Shown here: in pieces, positions 18,273 to 29,381 of the stretch
Position numbering within the stretch: position 1 is the stretch's first letter
Layout: each line of letters starts with the position of its first letter
Assembly (NCBI RefSeq): GCF_016765655.2
Contig: NZ_CP086106.1
Location: 3,344,501 to 3,408,500, forward strand
Source of the DNA: Skermanella mucosa
GTDB taxonomy: Bacteria > Pseudomonadota > Alphaproteobacteria > Azospirillales > Azospirillaceae
Direction of reading: 5' to 3'
DNA length: 64,000 nt
The notes under the pieces: model-generated
Databases searched by the model: none
What the model was told of the DNA's origin: nothing
What the model saw: only the letters and a program-made list of their open reading frames with translations
Translations under genes and position numbers: made by a program

Positions 18273-20210
18273 TCAGCCGCAGGAGATCTGGCGGTAGATC
18301 GCGGGGAGCGCGGACGGCAGCCGGGCCACGTGGGGAAAGATCGCGAAGGAGCCCTGGCCGAACAGGTAGGGGAAATAGTCCCGCGCCTGCTCGTCCACGG
18401 TCACCCCGAACACCTTCAGCCCGGCGCGGCGCGCCTCGCGGATCGCCATGCGGGTGTCCTCGATCGCGTAGCGGCCCTCGTAATGGTCCATGTCGTTGGG
18501 CTTGCCGTCCGAGAGCAGCAGGAGCAGCCGGTGATGGTGCGGACGTTCGGCCAGCCGTTTCGCCACGTGGCGCACGGCGGCGCCGATCCTTGTGTAGTGG
18601 CCGGGCTTCAGCGCGCCGATGCGCCGGTCCACCAGGTCGCCCATCGGTTCGTCGAAGTCCTTGACCGTGCGGACATGCACCTGCTCGCGCCGGCGCGACG
18701 TGAAGGTGAAGATGCCGTGCTCGTCCTGGCACGCGGCCAGTCCGTGGCTGAGCGCCAGCAAAGCCTCCTTCTCCACGTCCAGCACGCGGTGCCCGTCGAT
18801 CCAGCCGTCGGTGGACAGCGACACGTCCACCAGCACCGCGACAGAAAGGTCGCGCGCCACCGGCCGTACCGCGGTGTAGAGCCGGTCGCTGCCGGGACCG
18901 CCCGCCCGACGGTCGGCGACCGACCGGACCAGGGACGACAGGTCCAGCTCGTCGCCGTCGGGCTGGGCGGAGAGGCGCTGGCGGCGGGGCCGCAGGGCCT
19001 CGAACTGGCGGCGCACCAGACGAATGCGGCGGCGCGCCGCGGCGTCGGGCCGCCACGTCTCCGGCGCGTCCGGGTCCCCCGCCGGGGCCGGCCCGGCGAT
19101 CACCCGGCAATGGCCGGGCAGCAGCACGCCGCGGACATGGTCCCATTCCGGATAGGTCAGGCCGGAGTCCAGGGACGACGGATCGACCGCTTCCGCCGCC
19201 AGGTCGAGTTCCATGCGCAGCCTGGTCGCGGCGCGCCGGTCGTGCTCGCCGACGCTCAGCTCGTCCAGGTCGTCTGCCGCCTTGCAGGCACCGTCCTCGT
19301 CGTCGTCCTCGACCGCGCGGTTGATGTTCACCATCTCGGACAGGCCGATGATCTTCTCGAACCGGTTGAGCATCAGCGGATCGTTGCGCCGGGTCTGGTC
19401 GTTGTCGCGCCGGGCGGCGCGCCGGCGCTTGCCGTCGGCAGGCGACGCCGGATCGCCGCCTTCGCCGTCCTGCCGGGCGGCGCGCGGCGTCGCGGCCCGG
19501 GGAGGCACCGCCTCGCCCCAGAGCGGAACGGGCAGGAAGCGCCGGTAGCCGCGCCCGGCCTTCCACTCCTCCAGCGGTACCGTCGGGTCGAGGATGCGGG
19601 CGATCGCGTAGCACCCGCCCTGCCCGGCCGCCGGCCCGCCCAGCAGTGCCGTCACGGCGGCTTCGATCGCCGCTTCCGGCGGCGGCAACCTACGCACCGG
19701 GCGGGCATCCAGCATGGCCCGGCACAGCCGCCCGTGCAGCTTCCCCAGGCCGGGCCAGGCGGCGAGCGCGAACGAGGTCGTGGCGGCCGCGACGCGCAGC
19801 CGGGCGACATCGGCCTGCAGGGGATCCTCCGGGACGTGCACCGGCTCGGCGCAGGCGAACCAGGCGACCAGCCATTCGTACAGCGCCTCGTTGTCGGCGC
19901 GGTCGGGGAAGCAGTCGATCCGGGCCGGCAGTTCCAGGGTCGCTCCGTCGAACCGGGCCATGTCCACCTTCTCCGTGCCCAGGCCGATCCGCTGGAGCAG
20001 GCCGAGCCGATGGCCGGAGGCGGCAGGCCCGCAGGCCGCCAGGCGGACGCCGCCAGCGCCGCCCAGCGCCCGGAACATCACGCCCAGGCCGGTCCGGATC
20101 CCGTCCAGCTCGACGGCGGCATCGGCATGGCGGCGGTAGCTGCCGGAGCCGCCGACCAGCCGGTGCCATGCCTGGCCGACCGTTTCTTCCGGTTCGAAGA
20201 GAGAAACCAT
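18273..20210 (-). CDS. norD: NorD, VWA-domain protein for nitric oxide reductase activation
   Basis: A 645-residue protein with a long N-terminal region and a C-terminal von Willebrand A domain from about residue 450. The MIDAS motif DVSLSTDG starts the domain and LLLLSDGKPND follows near 565. NorD works with the MoxR-type ATPase NorQ to insert the non-haem iron into NorB; it is a cytoplasmic assembly factor, not a subunit. It is the last gene of norCBQD, seven bases after norQ, and ends against the mog terminator. Confidence 0.93.
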   Translation of the reverse strand: MVSLFEPEETVGQAWHRLVGGSGSYRRHADAAVELDGIRTGLGVMFRALGGAGGVRLAACGPAASGHRLGLLQRIGLGTEKVDMARFDGATLELPARIDCFPDRADNEALYEWLVAWFACAEPVHVPEDPLQADVARLRVAAATTSFALAAWPGLGKLHGRLCRAMLDARPVRRLPPPEAAIEAAVTALLGGPAAGQGGCYAIARILDPTVPLEEWKAGRGYRRFLPVPLWGEAVPPRAATPRAARQDGEGGDPASPADGKRRRAARRDNDQTRRNDPLMLNRFEKIIGLSEMVNINRAVEDDDEDGACKAADDLDELSVGEHDRRAATRLRMELDLAAEAVDPSSLDSGLTYPEWDHVRGVLLPGHCRVIAGPAPAGDPDAPETWRPDAAARRRIRLVRRQFEALRPRRQRLSAQPDGDELDLSSLVRSVADRRAGGPGSDRLYTAVRPVARDLSVAVLVDVSLSTDGWIDGHRVLDVEKEALLALSHGLAACQDEHGIFTFTSRRREQVHVRTVKDFDEPMGDLVDRRIGALKPGHYTRIGAAVRHVAKRLAERPHHHRLLLLLSDGKPNDMDHYEGRYAIEDTRMAIREARRAGLKVFGVTVDEQARDYFPYLFGQGSFAIFPHVARLPSALPAIYRQISCG

Positions 20211-20217
20211 GGCGCCC

Positions 20218-21036
20218 TCAGCCGAGCGTGATGTCGACGACCCGCAGCAGCGCCCTGCGGATATCGGGATCGTCGGTCAGCGGCTCGATCAGCGCCGCCA
20301 GGACCGCGCGCTCCAGGCGCATGCCCGACGATATCAGGGTGGCGCAGTAGACCAGCAGGCGGGTCGAGACGCCCTCCTCCAGGTCCTGCCCCTTGAGCTC
20401 GCGCAGCGCCCCGGCGAGGCGGACCAGAGGCCGGCAGCGCTCGACCGCCAGGCCGCTCTCCCGCGACACGATCTCCGCCTCGCGCTCCGGCGGGGGGAAG
20501 TCGAACTCCACCGCGAGGAAACGCTGCCGGGTGCTCGGCTTCAGGCTCTTCAGGATGTTCTGGTAGCCCGGATTGTACGAGACCACCAGCATGAAGCCGG
20601 GCGGCGCCTGGAGGGTCTCGCCGGTGCGCTCCAGCGGCAGGACGCGGCGGTCGTCGGTCAGGGGATGCAGCACCACGGTGACGTCCTTGCGCGCCTCGAC
20701 CACCTCGTCCAGGTAGCAGATGGCGCCCTCGCGGACGGCCCGGGTCAGCGGGCCATCGACCCACACCGTGTCGCCGCCCTTCAGCAGGTAGCGGCCCGTC
20801 AGGTCGGCGGCGGTCAGGTCGTCGTGGCACGAGACGGTGTGGAGCGGGCGGCCCAGGCGGGCCGCCATGTGGGCCACGAACCGCGTCTTGCCGCACCCGG
20901 TCGGCCCTTTGAGGAGAAGGGGCAGGTTGTGGGCGTAGGCATGGGCGAAAAGCTCGCACTCGTCGCCGGTGGCCTCGTAGTACGGGATGTCGGCCGCGAT
21001 GTCGGCCGTGATGTCGGCGGGCAGGCTGTCGGGCAT
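20218..21036 (-). CDS. norQ: NorQ, MoxR-type AAA+ ATPase
   Basis: A 272-residue CbbQ/NirQ/NorQ ATPase. Walker A GPTGCGKT is at residues 44-51; Walker B is in AICYLDEVVEA; the sensor region is VVSYNPGYQ. It powers NorD-dependent activation of nitric oxide reductase. The N-terminus has a short internal repeat (ADI units) preceding the conserved IPYYEATGDECELF segment. It sits 28 bp after norB and seven bases before norD. Confidence 0.95.
   Translation of the reverse strand: MPDSLPADITADIAADIPYYEATGDECELFAHAYAHNLPLLLKGPTGCGKTRFVAHMAARLGRPLHTVSCHDDLTAADLTGRYLLKGGDTVWVDGPLTRAVREGAICYLDEVVEARKDVTVVLHPLTDDRRVLPLERTGETLQAPPGFMLVVSYNPGYQNILKSLKPSTRQRFLAVEFDFPPPEREAEIVSRESGLAVERCRPLVRLAGALRELKGQDLEEGVSTRLLVYCATLISSGMRLERAVLAALIEPLTDDPDIRRALLRVVDITLG
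20986..21021 (-). repeat. Three tandem 12-bp units in the norQ N-terminus
   Basis: Three near-identical 12-bp units (GATGTCGGCCGC and variants on the plus strand) encode the ADIT/ADIA/ADI run at NorQ residues 6-17, just before the conserved domain. It is in frame and probably neutral slippage expansion. Confidence 0.7.
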
Positions 21037-21064
21037 GGTCGCAACTCCTGGGACGGCCTCGGGG

Positions 21065-22907
<1,843 letters not shown>

Positions 22908-23030
22908 GGGAAGTCTCCTCGGGTTTGCCGCCGCGTTCCGGAACCCGCCCCGGGATGCTATCCGGGAGCCGTCGGGATGCTGGCGGCCAATGGCCTGGGG
23001 ACAAACTTGACTGCGCCGGTCGGAGATTCC

Positions 23031-23044
23031 TTGACCGCGGTCAA
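23031..23044 (-). promoter_or_regulatory. FNR/NNR-type box upstream of norC
   Basis: TTGACCGCGGTCAA is a perfect 14-bp palindrome, with the same arms as the box at 16579. It lies 150 bp before the norC ATG and 124 bp before the leader ORF. With -41.5 geometry, transcription would start near 22996 and give a leader of about 115 nt. The rest of the 313-bp gap to the next gene (23195) holds no gene I can support. Confidence 0.78.
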
Positions 23045-23194
23045 GCGGCGCGCATTTGCCGGGCAAGTCGTGCCGGAGGTGCCGTTCCTGGAAAAGCCAG
23101 GGCTTTCATGACCAAGCAGGGATCACCCAAAAAGACCACCCCCTGGAGCCCGCGAGCACCGACCACGCTGGCCGCTTCACCCCTAACCCCCGCC

Positions 23195-24766
23195 TCAGCT
23201 CCCCCGCCCCTGCGGAATTCCGTATTTCCGCAGCTTGTTCGCCACCATCGTGTGCGACGTCTTCAGCCGCGCCGCCAGCTTGCGGCTGGAGGGGAAGCGC
23301 GGGAACAGGCGGTCCAGAAGCGCGCGCTCGAACTCGGCGACCGCCTCCTCCCAGCTCCCGGCGTCCTCTTCGCCGGCACCATCGCCGCCCCGCCCCGGCT
23401 CCGCCGCCATGCGCGAGGTGGCGATCTCCAGGTCGGGCGCGTCCAGCCAGGGGCCGTCGGTCATGGTCACCGCCCGGAAGATCACGCTTTCCAGCTGCCG
23501 CACGTTGCCGCGCCACGGGTTCGCCAGCAGCGCGGCGGCGGCGCCCGCGGTCAGCCGGCAGGGCCGGCGCTGGACCTGGGCGCAGGCGCGCAGGATGAAG
23601 TGGCGGGCCAGCAGCAGGATGTCGTCGCCGCGCTCCCGCAGCGGCGGGACCTGAAGCGCCAGCACGTTCAGGCGGTAATACAGGTCCTCGCGGAAGCCGC
23701 CCTCCGCCACCATCTGGTCCAGCTTGCGATGGGTGGCGCTGATGATCCGCACGTCCACCTTCATCTCGTGGTCGCCGCCGACCCGGCGGAAGCTGCCGTC
23801 GTTCAGGAACCGCAGCAGCTTGGCCTGGAGATAGGGCGACAGCTCGCCGACCTCGTCGAGGAAAACGGTGCCCTGGTGCGCCAGCTCCAGCAACCCCGGC
23901 TTGCCGCCGCGCTGCGCCCCCGTGAAGGAACCCGGCGCATAGCCGAACAGCTCGCTTTCGGCCAGGTTCTCCGGCAAGGCCGCGCAGTTCAGCGCCAGGA
24001 AGGTCCTGCCCATCCTGCTGCTGGCCCGGTGGCAGGCATGGGCGATCAGCTCCTTGCCGGTCCCCGTCTCGCCCAGGATCAGCAGCGGCGCCTCGACCGC
24101 GGCCAATCGGGCGGCCCGGGCCTTCAGCCCCGTCATGGCGGGGGAATCGCCCAGGATCGCGTCGAAGCCGCCCTCGTCGAAGTTACGCAGCGCCTGGAGC
24201 CGCTCGCCGATCCGGCTCGGCGCGTGCAGCGTCAGCACGCCGCCGGCCACCCGGGACGGCTGGTCGGCGATCGGCCGGACATCGACCTGGAACGGCTGCC
24301 CGCACAGCATCACCTCCCGCGCCGGCACCTGGAACCCGTTGGCGACCATCTCGCGCTGGAAATCCCCGTCGCCGGTCAGCTCCGCGATCCCCTTGCCGGA
24401 CAAGCCCCCGCCGGACAGGGCCGCCTCGCCCACGATGTCGTCGGCGGCGGCGTTGGCCAGGATCACCGTCCCCTCGGCATCGACCGCCAGCACCGGGTCC
24501 GGCATCGCCGCCAGCACCGCCGCCAGATGCAGGCGGCGGCGCATGCCCGGCAGCATGTCCACCGGGGCCACGCCCTCGACGCCCGCGACCTCCAGCAGCG
24601 CCTGCCGCAGCCCGTCCAGCGCCTCGCCGGCCAGCTCGGGCGCGTCGATGAAGATGTCGGGCGGATCGACCTCCACCGCGACGACGTTCAGCCGCCGGGC
24701 GGCGAGGACTGCCAGGACCTCGTGGGCGATGCCGACGCGGTCGGTGAAGCTGATGGCGATGCGCAC
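23195..24766 (-). CDS. TyrR/PhhR-like sigma-54-type transcriptional activator
   Basis: A 523-residue regulator with an N-terminal ACT domain (1-70), a PAS domain (about 75-185), an AAA+ domain (200-430) and a C-terminal helix-turn-helix (SSRKLAARLKTSHTMVANKLRKYGI) closely resembling TyrR. Walker A GETGTGKE is at 232-239 and Walker B is near 301. The loop reads GSFTGA (279-284), so the sigma-54-contacting motif, lost in E. coli TyrR, is nearly intact. I chose GTG 24766 because it follows GGAG and starts exactly at the ACT domain. It is divergent from alr-dadA, whose promoter is sigma-54 type, and is probably their activator, sensing an amino acid through the ACT domain. Confidence 0.88.
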   Translation of the reverse strand: MRIAISFTDRVGIAHEVLAVLAARRLNVVAVEVDPPDIFIDAPELAGEALDGLRQALLEVAGVEGVAPVDMLPGMRRRLHLAAVLAAMPDPVLAVDAEGTVILANAAADDIVGEAALSGGGLSGKGIAELTGDGDFQREMVANGFQVPAREVMLCGQPFQVDVRPIADQPSRVAGGVLTLHAPSRIGERLQALRNFDEGGFDAILGDSPAMTGLKARAARLAAVEAPLLILGETGTGKELIAHACHRASSRMGRTFLALNCAALPENLAESELFGYAPGSFTGAQRGGKPGLLELAHQGTVFLDEVGELSPYLQAKLLRFLNDGSFRRVGGDHEMKVDVRIISATHRKLDQMVAEGGFREDLYYRLNVLALQVPPLRERGDDILLLARHFILRACAQVQRRPCRLTAGAAAALLANPWRGNVRQLESVIFRAVTMTDGPWLDAPDLEIATSRMAAEPGRGGDGAGEEDAGSWEEAVAEFERALLDRLFPRFPSSRKLAARLKTSHTMVANKLRKYGIPQGRGS

Positions 24767-24778
24767 GCCGGGACACTC

Positions 24779-24796
24779 CGTACAAGATCGCTTACA
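24779..24796. promoter_or_regulatory. TyrR-like box 1, beside the regulator start
   Basis: CGTACA-N6-CTTACA matches the TyrR consensus TGTAAA-N6-TTTACA at nine of twelve positions. It also overlaps the palindrome TTACAGTGTAA at 24792-24802. It lies 13 bp upstream of the regulator GTG, a location suited to autorepression. Confidence 0.5.
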
Positions 24797-24877
24797 GTGT
24801 AACGAATCCGATACGGACTTCCCATACCCTTGCATCCCAGGGAAAATCGCGCCGGAATCCCGCCCCATGCCGCCCGC

Positions 24878-24895
24878 CGTAAACATCCGCGTACA
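24878..24895. promoter_or_regulatory. TyrR-like box 2, upstream of the sigma-54 promoter
   Basis: CGTAAA-N6-CGTACA matches the TyrR consensus at nine of twelve positions. It is centred about 70 bp upstream of the -24/-12 element, where enhancer-binding proteins usually bind. Function is inferred from position and from the adjacent TyrR-like regulator. Confidence 0.5.
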
Positions 24896-24947
24896 GCCCG
24901 GCACCCGCCGGAACCGCCCGCCCCGCCGGCCATCGGCATTTTCCCGC

Positions 24948-24964
24948 TTGGCACGGCGATTGCT
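24948..24964 (+). promoter_or_regulatory. Sigma-54 (-24/-12) promoter of alr-dadA
   Basis: TTGGCACGGCGATTGCT fits the sigma-54 consensus TGGCACG-N4-TTGCW at every fixed position, with GG at 24950-24951 and GC at 24962-24963. Transcription should start near 24975, leaving a 25-nt leader that includes GGAGAAGG before the alr ATG. Confidence 0.85.
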
Positions 24965-24999
24965 GAATACATCTCTACCGAAACCGGAGAAGGCTCCCC

Positions 25000-26109
25000 A
25001 TGCTGGACACCCGTGAAGCAAGCGCAGGCGCCGTGCTGACCGTCGATCTCGACGCGATCCGCGCGAACTACCGTCTGCTCCGCGACCGGCTGGGCGGCAC
25101 CGCCTGCGCCGGCGTCGTCAAGGCCGACGCCTACGGGCTGGGAGCCTCCCGGGTGGCGCCGGCCCTGGCCGCCGAGGGGTGCCGGCATTTCTTCGTCGCC
25201 CATCTGGACGAGGCGATAGCGCTTCGGCCCCACCTTCCCGACGATGCCGACCTGTTCGTTTTGCACGGCGTGATGCCGGGGGTGGAGGCCGACTGCATCG
25301 CCCACCGCATCATCCCCGTGCTCAACAGCCTGCCCCAGATCGACGCCTGGACCGGCCTGTCCCGGTCCCTCGGCCGCCGGCTGCCGGCGATCCTCCAGGT
25401 CGATACCGGCATGTCGCGCCTGGGCCTGTCGGCGCGGGAGATGGACCTGCTGGCCGGCGACCCGGCCCGGCTCGACGGCATCGAGATGCGCTTCGTGATG
25501 AGCCATCTCGCCTGCGCGGAGCAGCAGTCCCACGGGATGAACGCCGAACAACTCGCCCGCTTCCGCGAGGCCCGCGCCCGGCTGCCGGCGGCGCCGGGCT
25601 GCTTCGCCAATTCCTCCGGCATCTTCCTCGGCCCCGACTACCATTTCGACCTGGCCCGGCCGGGTGCCGCGCTCTACGGCGTCGCCCCGATCGCGGGGGC
25701 GCCCAACCCGATGCGGGGCGTGGTCCGCCTCCAGGGGCGGGTGATCCAGGTGCGCGACATCGAGGCCGGCGCCCGCGTCGGCTACGGCGGAAGCTGGACC
25801 GCGCCCGGCCCCGCCCGCATCGCGACCGTCTCCGTCGGCTATGCCGACGGCTATCTGCGCAGCCTGGGCAACCGGGGTGCGGCGTGGCGCGGCGGCGTCC
25901 GCCTGCCGGTCGTCGGCGTCGTCTCCATGGATACCGTCACGCTCGACGTCTCCGCCCTCGGCGGCCTCCCGCCCGATCCCGGCAGCATGGTCGACCTGAT
26001 CGGGGAGCACAACCCGGTGGACGCCGTGGCCGAGGCCGCCGGCACCATCGGCTACGAGATCCTGACCAGCCTCGGCGGCCGGTATTTCCGCCACTATCTC
26101 GGCGGCTGA
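25000..26109 (+). CDS. alr: Alanine racemase (catabolic, DadX-type by context)
   Basis: A 369-residue PLP enzyme interconverting L- and D-alanine. The PLP lysine is K41 in [10 protein letters not shown] and the second catalytic base is Y262 in VGYGGSW. The C-terminal SMDTV and GYEIL motifs are present. The adjacent D-amino acid dehydrogenase gene, 35 bp downstream, shows the catabolic role: L-alanine is racemised and then oxidised to pyruvate. A consensus sigma-54 promoter and a divergent TyrR-like activator suggest nitrogen or amino acid control instead of the Lrp control known in enterics and pseudomonads. Confidence 0.94.
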   Translation: MLDTREASAGAVLTVDLDAIRANYRLLRDRLGGTACAGVVKADAYGLGASRVAPALAAEGCRHFFVAHLDEAIALRPHLPDDADLFVLHGVMPGVEADCIAHRIIPVLNSLPQIDAWTGLSRSLGRRLPAILQVDTGMSRLGLSAREMDLLAGDPARLDGIEMRFVMSHLACAEQQSHGMNAEQLARFREARARLPAAPGCFANSSGIFLGPDYHFDLARPGAALYGVAPIAGAPNPMRGVVRLQGRVIQVRDIEAGARVGYGGSWTAPGPARIATVSVGYADGYLRSLGNRGAAWRGGVRLPVVGVVSMDTVTLDVSALGGLPPDPGSMVDLIGEHNPVDAVAEAAGTIGYEILTSLGGRYFRHYLGG

Positions 26110-26144
26110 GACCGCCCCTTCCCCTCACCCAAGGAGACCGTCTC

Positions 26145-27443
26145 GTGAAGGTACTGGTTCTCGGCAGCGGCGTCATCGGCGTCACCTCGGCCTACTTCCT
26201 CGCCAAGGCCGGCCACGAGGTCACCGTGGTGGACCGCCAGCCCGGGGCGGGGCTGGAGACCAGCTACGGCAACGCGGGCGAGGTCTCCCCCGGCTACTCC
26301 TCCCCCTGGGCGGCGCCGGGCCTGCCGTTCAAGGCGGTCAAGTGGCTGTTCATGAAGAACAGGCCGTTGGTGATCTGGCCGAAGCCGGACCCGGCGCAGT
26401 GGATGTGGGGCCTGTCCCTGCTGCGCAACTGCACGGCGGAGCGGTACGAGACCAACAAGGCCCGGATGGTCCGCATCGCCGAGTACAGCCGCGACACGCT
26501 CCGCGACCTGCGCGCCGAGGCCGGCATCCGGTACGACGAGCGCAGCAAGGGCACGCTCCAGCTCTTCCGCAAGCAGGAACAGCTCGACGCCACCGGCGCC
26601 GATATCGCAATCCTGAAGCGCTTCGGCGTGCCGTTCGAGCTGCTCGACCGCGACGGCTGCATCGCGGCGGAGCCGGCGCTGGCCCAGGTGCGCGAGAAGT
26701 TCGCCGGCGGCCTGCGCCTGACCGGGGACGAGACCGGCGACTGCTTCAAGTTCACCCAGGCGCTGGCCGAGCGCGCCCGGGACCTGGGCGTCACCTTCAA
26801 GTACGGCGTCGGCATCCGGCGCCTGACCGGCGACGGCCGCCGGATCACCGGCGCGGTGACCGACCAGGGCGAGCTGACGGCCGACCGCTACGTGGTGGCT
26901 CTGGGCAGCTATTCGCCGCTGCTGCTGAAGCCGCTCGGCATCCGCATCCCGGTCTACCCGGTCAAGGGCTACTCGCTGACCGTGCCGATCACCGACCCGG
27001 CCGGCGCGCCGGAATCGACCGTGATGGACGAGACCTACAAGGTCGCCGTCACCCGCCTCGGCGACCGCATCCGAGTCGGCGGCACGGCCGAGCTGGCCGG
27101 CTACGACCTCACCCTCCGCCCGTCGCGCCGGGGGCCGCTGGACCATGTGGTAACCGACCTGTTCCCCCGCGGCGGCGACGTGTCGCGGGCCGAGTACTGG
27201 ACCGGCCTCCGCCCCATGACTCCCGATGGCCCGCCGATCATCGGCCCGACTCCCCTCGCCAACCTGTACCTCAACACCGGCCACGGCACCCTGGGCTGGA
27301 CCATGGCCGCCGGCTCCGGCCGCGTGCTGGCCGACATGGTCTCCGGCCGCGCCGCCGACATCGACCTGGAAGGCCTGACGATCGGGCGTTACGGTGTCGG
27401 AACCGGCGGCGATCCCGCCCCCGCCAGAGGGGCGCACGCCTGA
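26145..27443 (+). CDS. dadA: D-amino acid dehydrogenase, small (FAD) subunit
   Basis: A 432-residue FAD enzyme oxidising D-alanine and other D-amino acids to keto acids, passing electrons to the quinone pool. The N-terminal dinucleotide motif [25 protein letters not shown] and the DadA signature [19 protein letters not shown] near residues 45-65 are clear. The C-terminal FAD loop is [15 protein letters not shown] chose GTG 26145, which follows AAGGAGA at seven to eight bases. It is in an operon with alr. Confidence 0.95.
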   Translation: MKVLVLGSGVIGVTSAYFLAKAGHEVTVVDRQPGAGLETSYGNAGEVSPGYSSPWAAPGLPFKAVKWLFMKNRPLVIWPKPDPAQWMWGLSLLRNCTAERYETNKARMVRIAEYSRDTLRDLRAEAGIRYDERSKGTLQLFRKQEQLDATGADIAILKRFGVPFELLDRDGCIAAEPALAQVREKFAGGLRLTGDETGDCFKFTQALAERARDLGVTFKYGVGIRRLTGDGRRITGAVTDQGELTADRYVVALGSYSPLLLKPLGIRIPVYPVKGYSLTVPITDPAGAPESTVMDETYKVAVTRLGDRIRVGGTAELAGYDLTLRPSRRGPLDHVVTDLFPRGGDVSRAEYWTGLRPMTPDGPPIIGPTPLANLYLNTGHGTLGWTMAAGSGRVLADMVSGRAADIDLEGLTIGRYGVGTGGDPAPARGAHA

Positions 27444-27464
27444 CATATCCTTAGAGGAGGGCGC

Positions 27465-28220
27465 ATGGGCGGTTTCAAGGATCTCTTCTCCGGTCATGCC
27501 GCCCTCTACGCGGACTGCCGCCCAAGTTACCCGCCCGCCCTGGCCCAGGCGCTGGCTTCCGCCGCCCCGGCGCGCCGGCTGGCCCTCGACAGCGGCTGCG
27601 GGTCCGGTCAGCTCTCGGTCCTGCTCGGCGCCGAGTTCGACCGGGTCGAGGCGACCGACGCCAGCGCGGAGCAGATCGCGCAGGCCACGCCCCATCCCCG
27701 CGTCGCCTACCGGGTGGCGAGGGCGGAGGCGAGCGGCCTGCCGGACGGGAGCTGCGACCTCGCCGTCGCGGCCCAGGCCGCCCACTGGTTCGACCTGCCC
27801 GCCTATTGGGAGGAGGTGCGCCGGGTGCTCAGGCCCGGCGGGCTCGCAGCATTGGTCGGCTACGGGCTGCTGCGGATCGACCCCGCCCTGGACGCCGCGG
27901 TGGACGAGTTCTATGGCGACGGCCCCGGCGGCATCGGCCGCTTCTGGCCGCCCGAGCGGAAGCTGGTGGACACCGGCTACCGCGACCTCGACTTCCCCTT
28001 CCGCGAAGCGCCGCCGCCTCGGATCGACATGACCGCGCAGTGGGACCGGCCGAAATTCATCGGCTATATCGGCACCTGGTCGGCGCTCAAGGCGGCGGAG
28101 AAGCAGGGCCTCGACCCCCTGCCCGGCTTCGCCGAGGCGGTCGCCCGGCTGTGGCCCGACGCCGGCGAGGTCCGGCAGGTCCGCTGGCCGCTGCTGCTGC
28201 GCATCGGCTATTCCGCCTGA
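27465..28220 (+). CDS. Class I SAM-dependent methyltransferase
   Basis: A 251-residue cytosolic methyltransferase. Motif I is LDSGCGSGQLSVLL at residues 41-54, the acidic motif II loop is VEATDASAEQI, and the post-motif is DLAVAAQAAHWFDL followed by VLRPGG. The layout matches yeast Crg1/trans-aconitate-type methyltransferases. The substrate is unknown. It begins 21 bp after dadA behind GAGGAG, so it may be on the same transcript, although no link to D-amino acid catabolism is evident. Confidence 0.88.
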   Translation: MGGFKDLFSGHAALYADCRPSYPPALAQALASAAPARRLALDSGCGSGQLSVLLGAEFDRVEATDASAEQIAQATPHPRVAYRVARAEASGLPDGSCDLAVAAQAAHWFDLPAYWEEVRRVLRPGGLAALVGYGLLRIDPALDAAVDEFYGDGPGGIGRFWPPERKLVDTGYRDLDFPFREAPPPRIDMTAQWDRPKFIGYIGTWSALKAAEKQGLDPLPGFAEAVARLWPDAGEVRQVRWPLLLRIGYSA

Positions 28221-28298
28221 GCATGGGCGGCAACAGGCGGGCGGTGCGCCGCGTTAAGCCTCTTTCCCGACAGCGTTTCGACAGGAAGAGAGCTTTCC

Positions 28299-29324
28299 AT
28301 GCCCTATGATGCCGCCGCCGACCGTTACGGACGGCTCTCCTACCGCCGGTGTGGCCGCAGCGGGCTCGACCTGCCGGCGATCTCGCTCGGCCTGTGGCAG
28401 AATTTCGGGGGCAAGGACGTCTTCGAGACCGGCCGCGCCGTGCTGCGCCGGGCCTTCGACCGGGGCGTCACCCATTTCGACCTGGCCAACAACTACGGCC
28501 CGCCGCCCGGCTCCGCCGAGGAGAATTTCGGCCGCTGGATGGCGTCCGACTTCCGCCCCTACCGCGACGAGCTGGTGATCTCGACCAAGGCCGGCTACGA
28601 CATGTGGCCCGGCCCCTACGGCAATTTCGGCTCCCGCAAGTACCTGACCGCCAGCCTGGACCAGAGCCTGAAGCGCATGGGCCTGGACTATGTCGACATC
28701 TTCTACTCGCACCGGGTGGACCCGAACACCCCGCTGGAGGAGACCATGGGCGCGCTGGCCCAGGCGGTGCGCCAGGGTAAGGCGCTCTATGTCGGCATCT
28801 CCTCCTACTCGCCGGAGATGACGCGCAAGGCGACCGACATCCTGAAGTCCATGGGCACCCCCTGCCTGATCCACCAGCCCTCCTACTCCATGCTGAACCG
28901 CTGGATCGAGGACGGGCTGCTCGACACGCTGGAGGAACTGGGTATCGGCTGCATCGCCTTCTCGGCGCTGGCCCAGGGCATGCTGACCTCCAAGTACCTG
29001 GACGGCATCCCGGACGGCTCCCGCGCCACCCGCGGCGGCTCCCTCAAGGAGGGCTTCCTGTCGGAGGACAATATCCAGCGCATCCGCCAGCTCAACGAGA
29101 TCGCCCGGCGGCGTGGCCAGTCGCTGGCCCAGATGTCCCTGCTCTGGGTGCTGCGCGATCCCCGCGTCACCTCGGCCCTGATCGGCGCCCGCACCGTCGA
29201 GCAGCTCGACGACAGCCTGGACGCCCTCAACGGCTCGCCCCTGACGCCCGAGGAGCTGGCCGAGATCGACCGCTTCGCCACGGACGGCGGCATCGACCTC
29301 TGGCGCGCCTCCTCGTCGCGCTGA
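28299..29324 (+). CDS. Aldo-keto reductase, L-glyceraldehyde-3-phosphate reductase type
   Basis: A 341-residue NADPH-dependent TIM-barrel enzyme. Catalytic residues are D61, Y66 and K97 (HFDLANNYG, STKAG). The YghZ-type insert GPPPGSAEENFG follows the Tyr directly, and GPYGNFGSRKYL follows the Lys. In E. coli this family reduces L-glyceraldehyde 3-phosphate and methylglyoxal. A sugar ABC importer lies convergent just downstream, so a role in sugar metabolism is possible. Confidence 0.9.
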   Translation: MPYDAAADRYGRLSYRRCGRSGLDLPAISLGLWQNFGGKDVFETGRAVLRRAFDRGVTHFDLANNYGPPPGSAEENFGRWMASDFRPYRDELVISTKAGYDMWPGPYGNFGSRKYLTASLDQSLKRMGLDYVDIFYSHRVDPNTPLEETMGALAQAVRQGKALYVGISSYSPEMTRKATDILKSMGTPCLIHQPSYSMLNRWIEDGLLDTLEELGIGCIAFSALAQGMLTSKYLDGIPDGSRATRGGSLKEGFLSEDNIQRIRQLNEIARRRGQSLAQMSLLWVLRDPRVTSALIGARTVEQLDDSLDALNGSPLTPEELAEIDRFATDGGIDLWRASSSR

Positions 29325-29333
29325 TCCCAGGAG

Positions 29334-29373
29334 GGGCGGCGAGACGCCGCCCAAGGTGCGCGGGACGCGCACC
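29334..29373. terminator. Double hairpin between convergent genes
   Basis: Two adjacent stem-loops fill the 57-bp gap between the aldo-keto reductase and the ABC permease: an 8-bp G/C stem (29334-29341 with 29345-29352) and a 7-bp stem (29355-29361 with 29367-29373). Almost the same sequence recurs near 37063, so it is both a likely bidirectional terminator and a member of a short repeat family. Confidence 0.6.
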
Positions 29374-29381
29374 CTCCTCGC

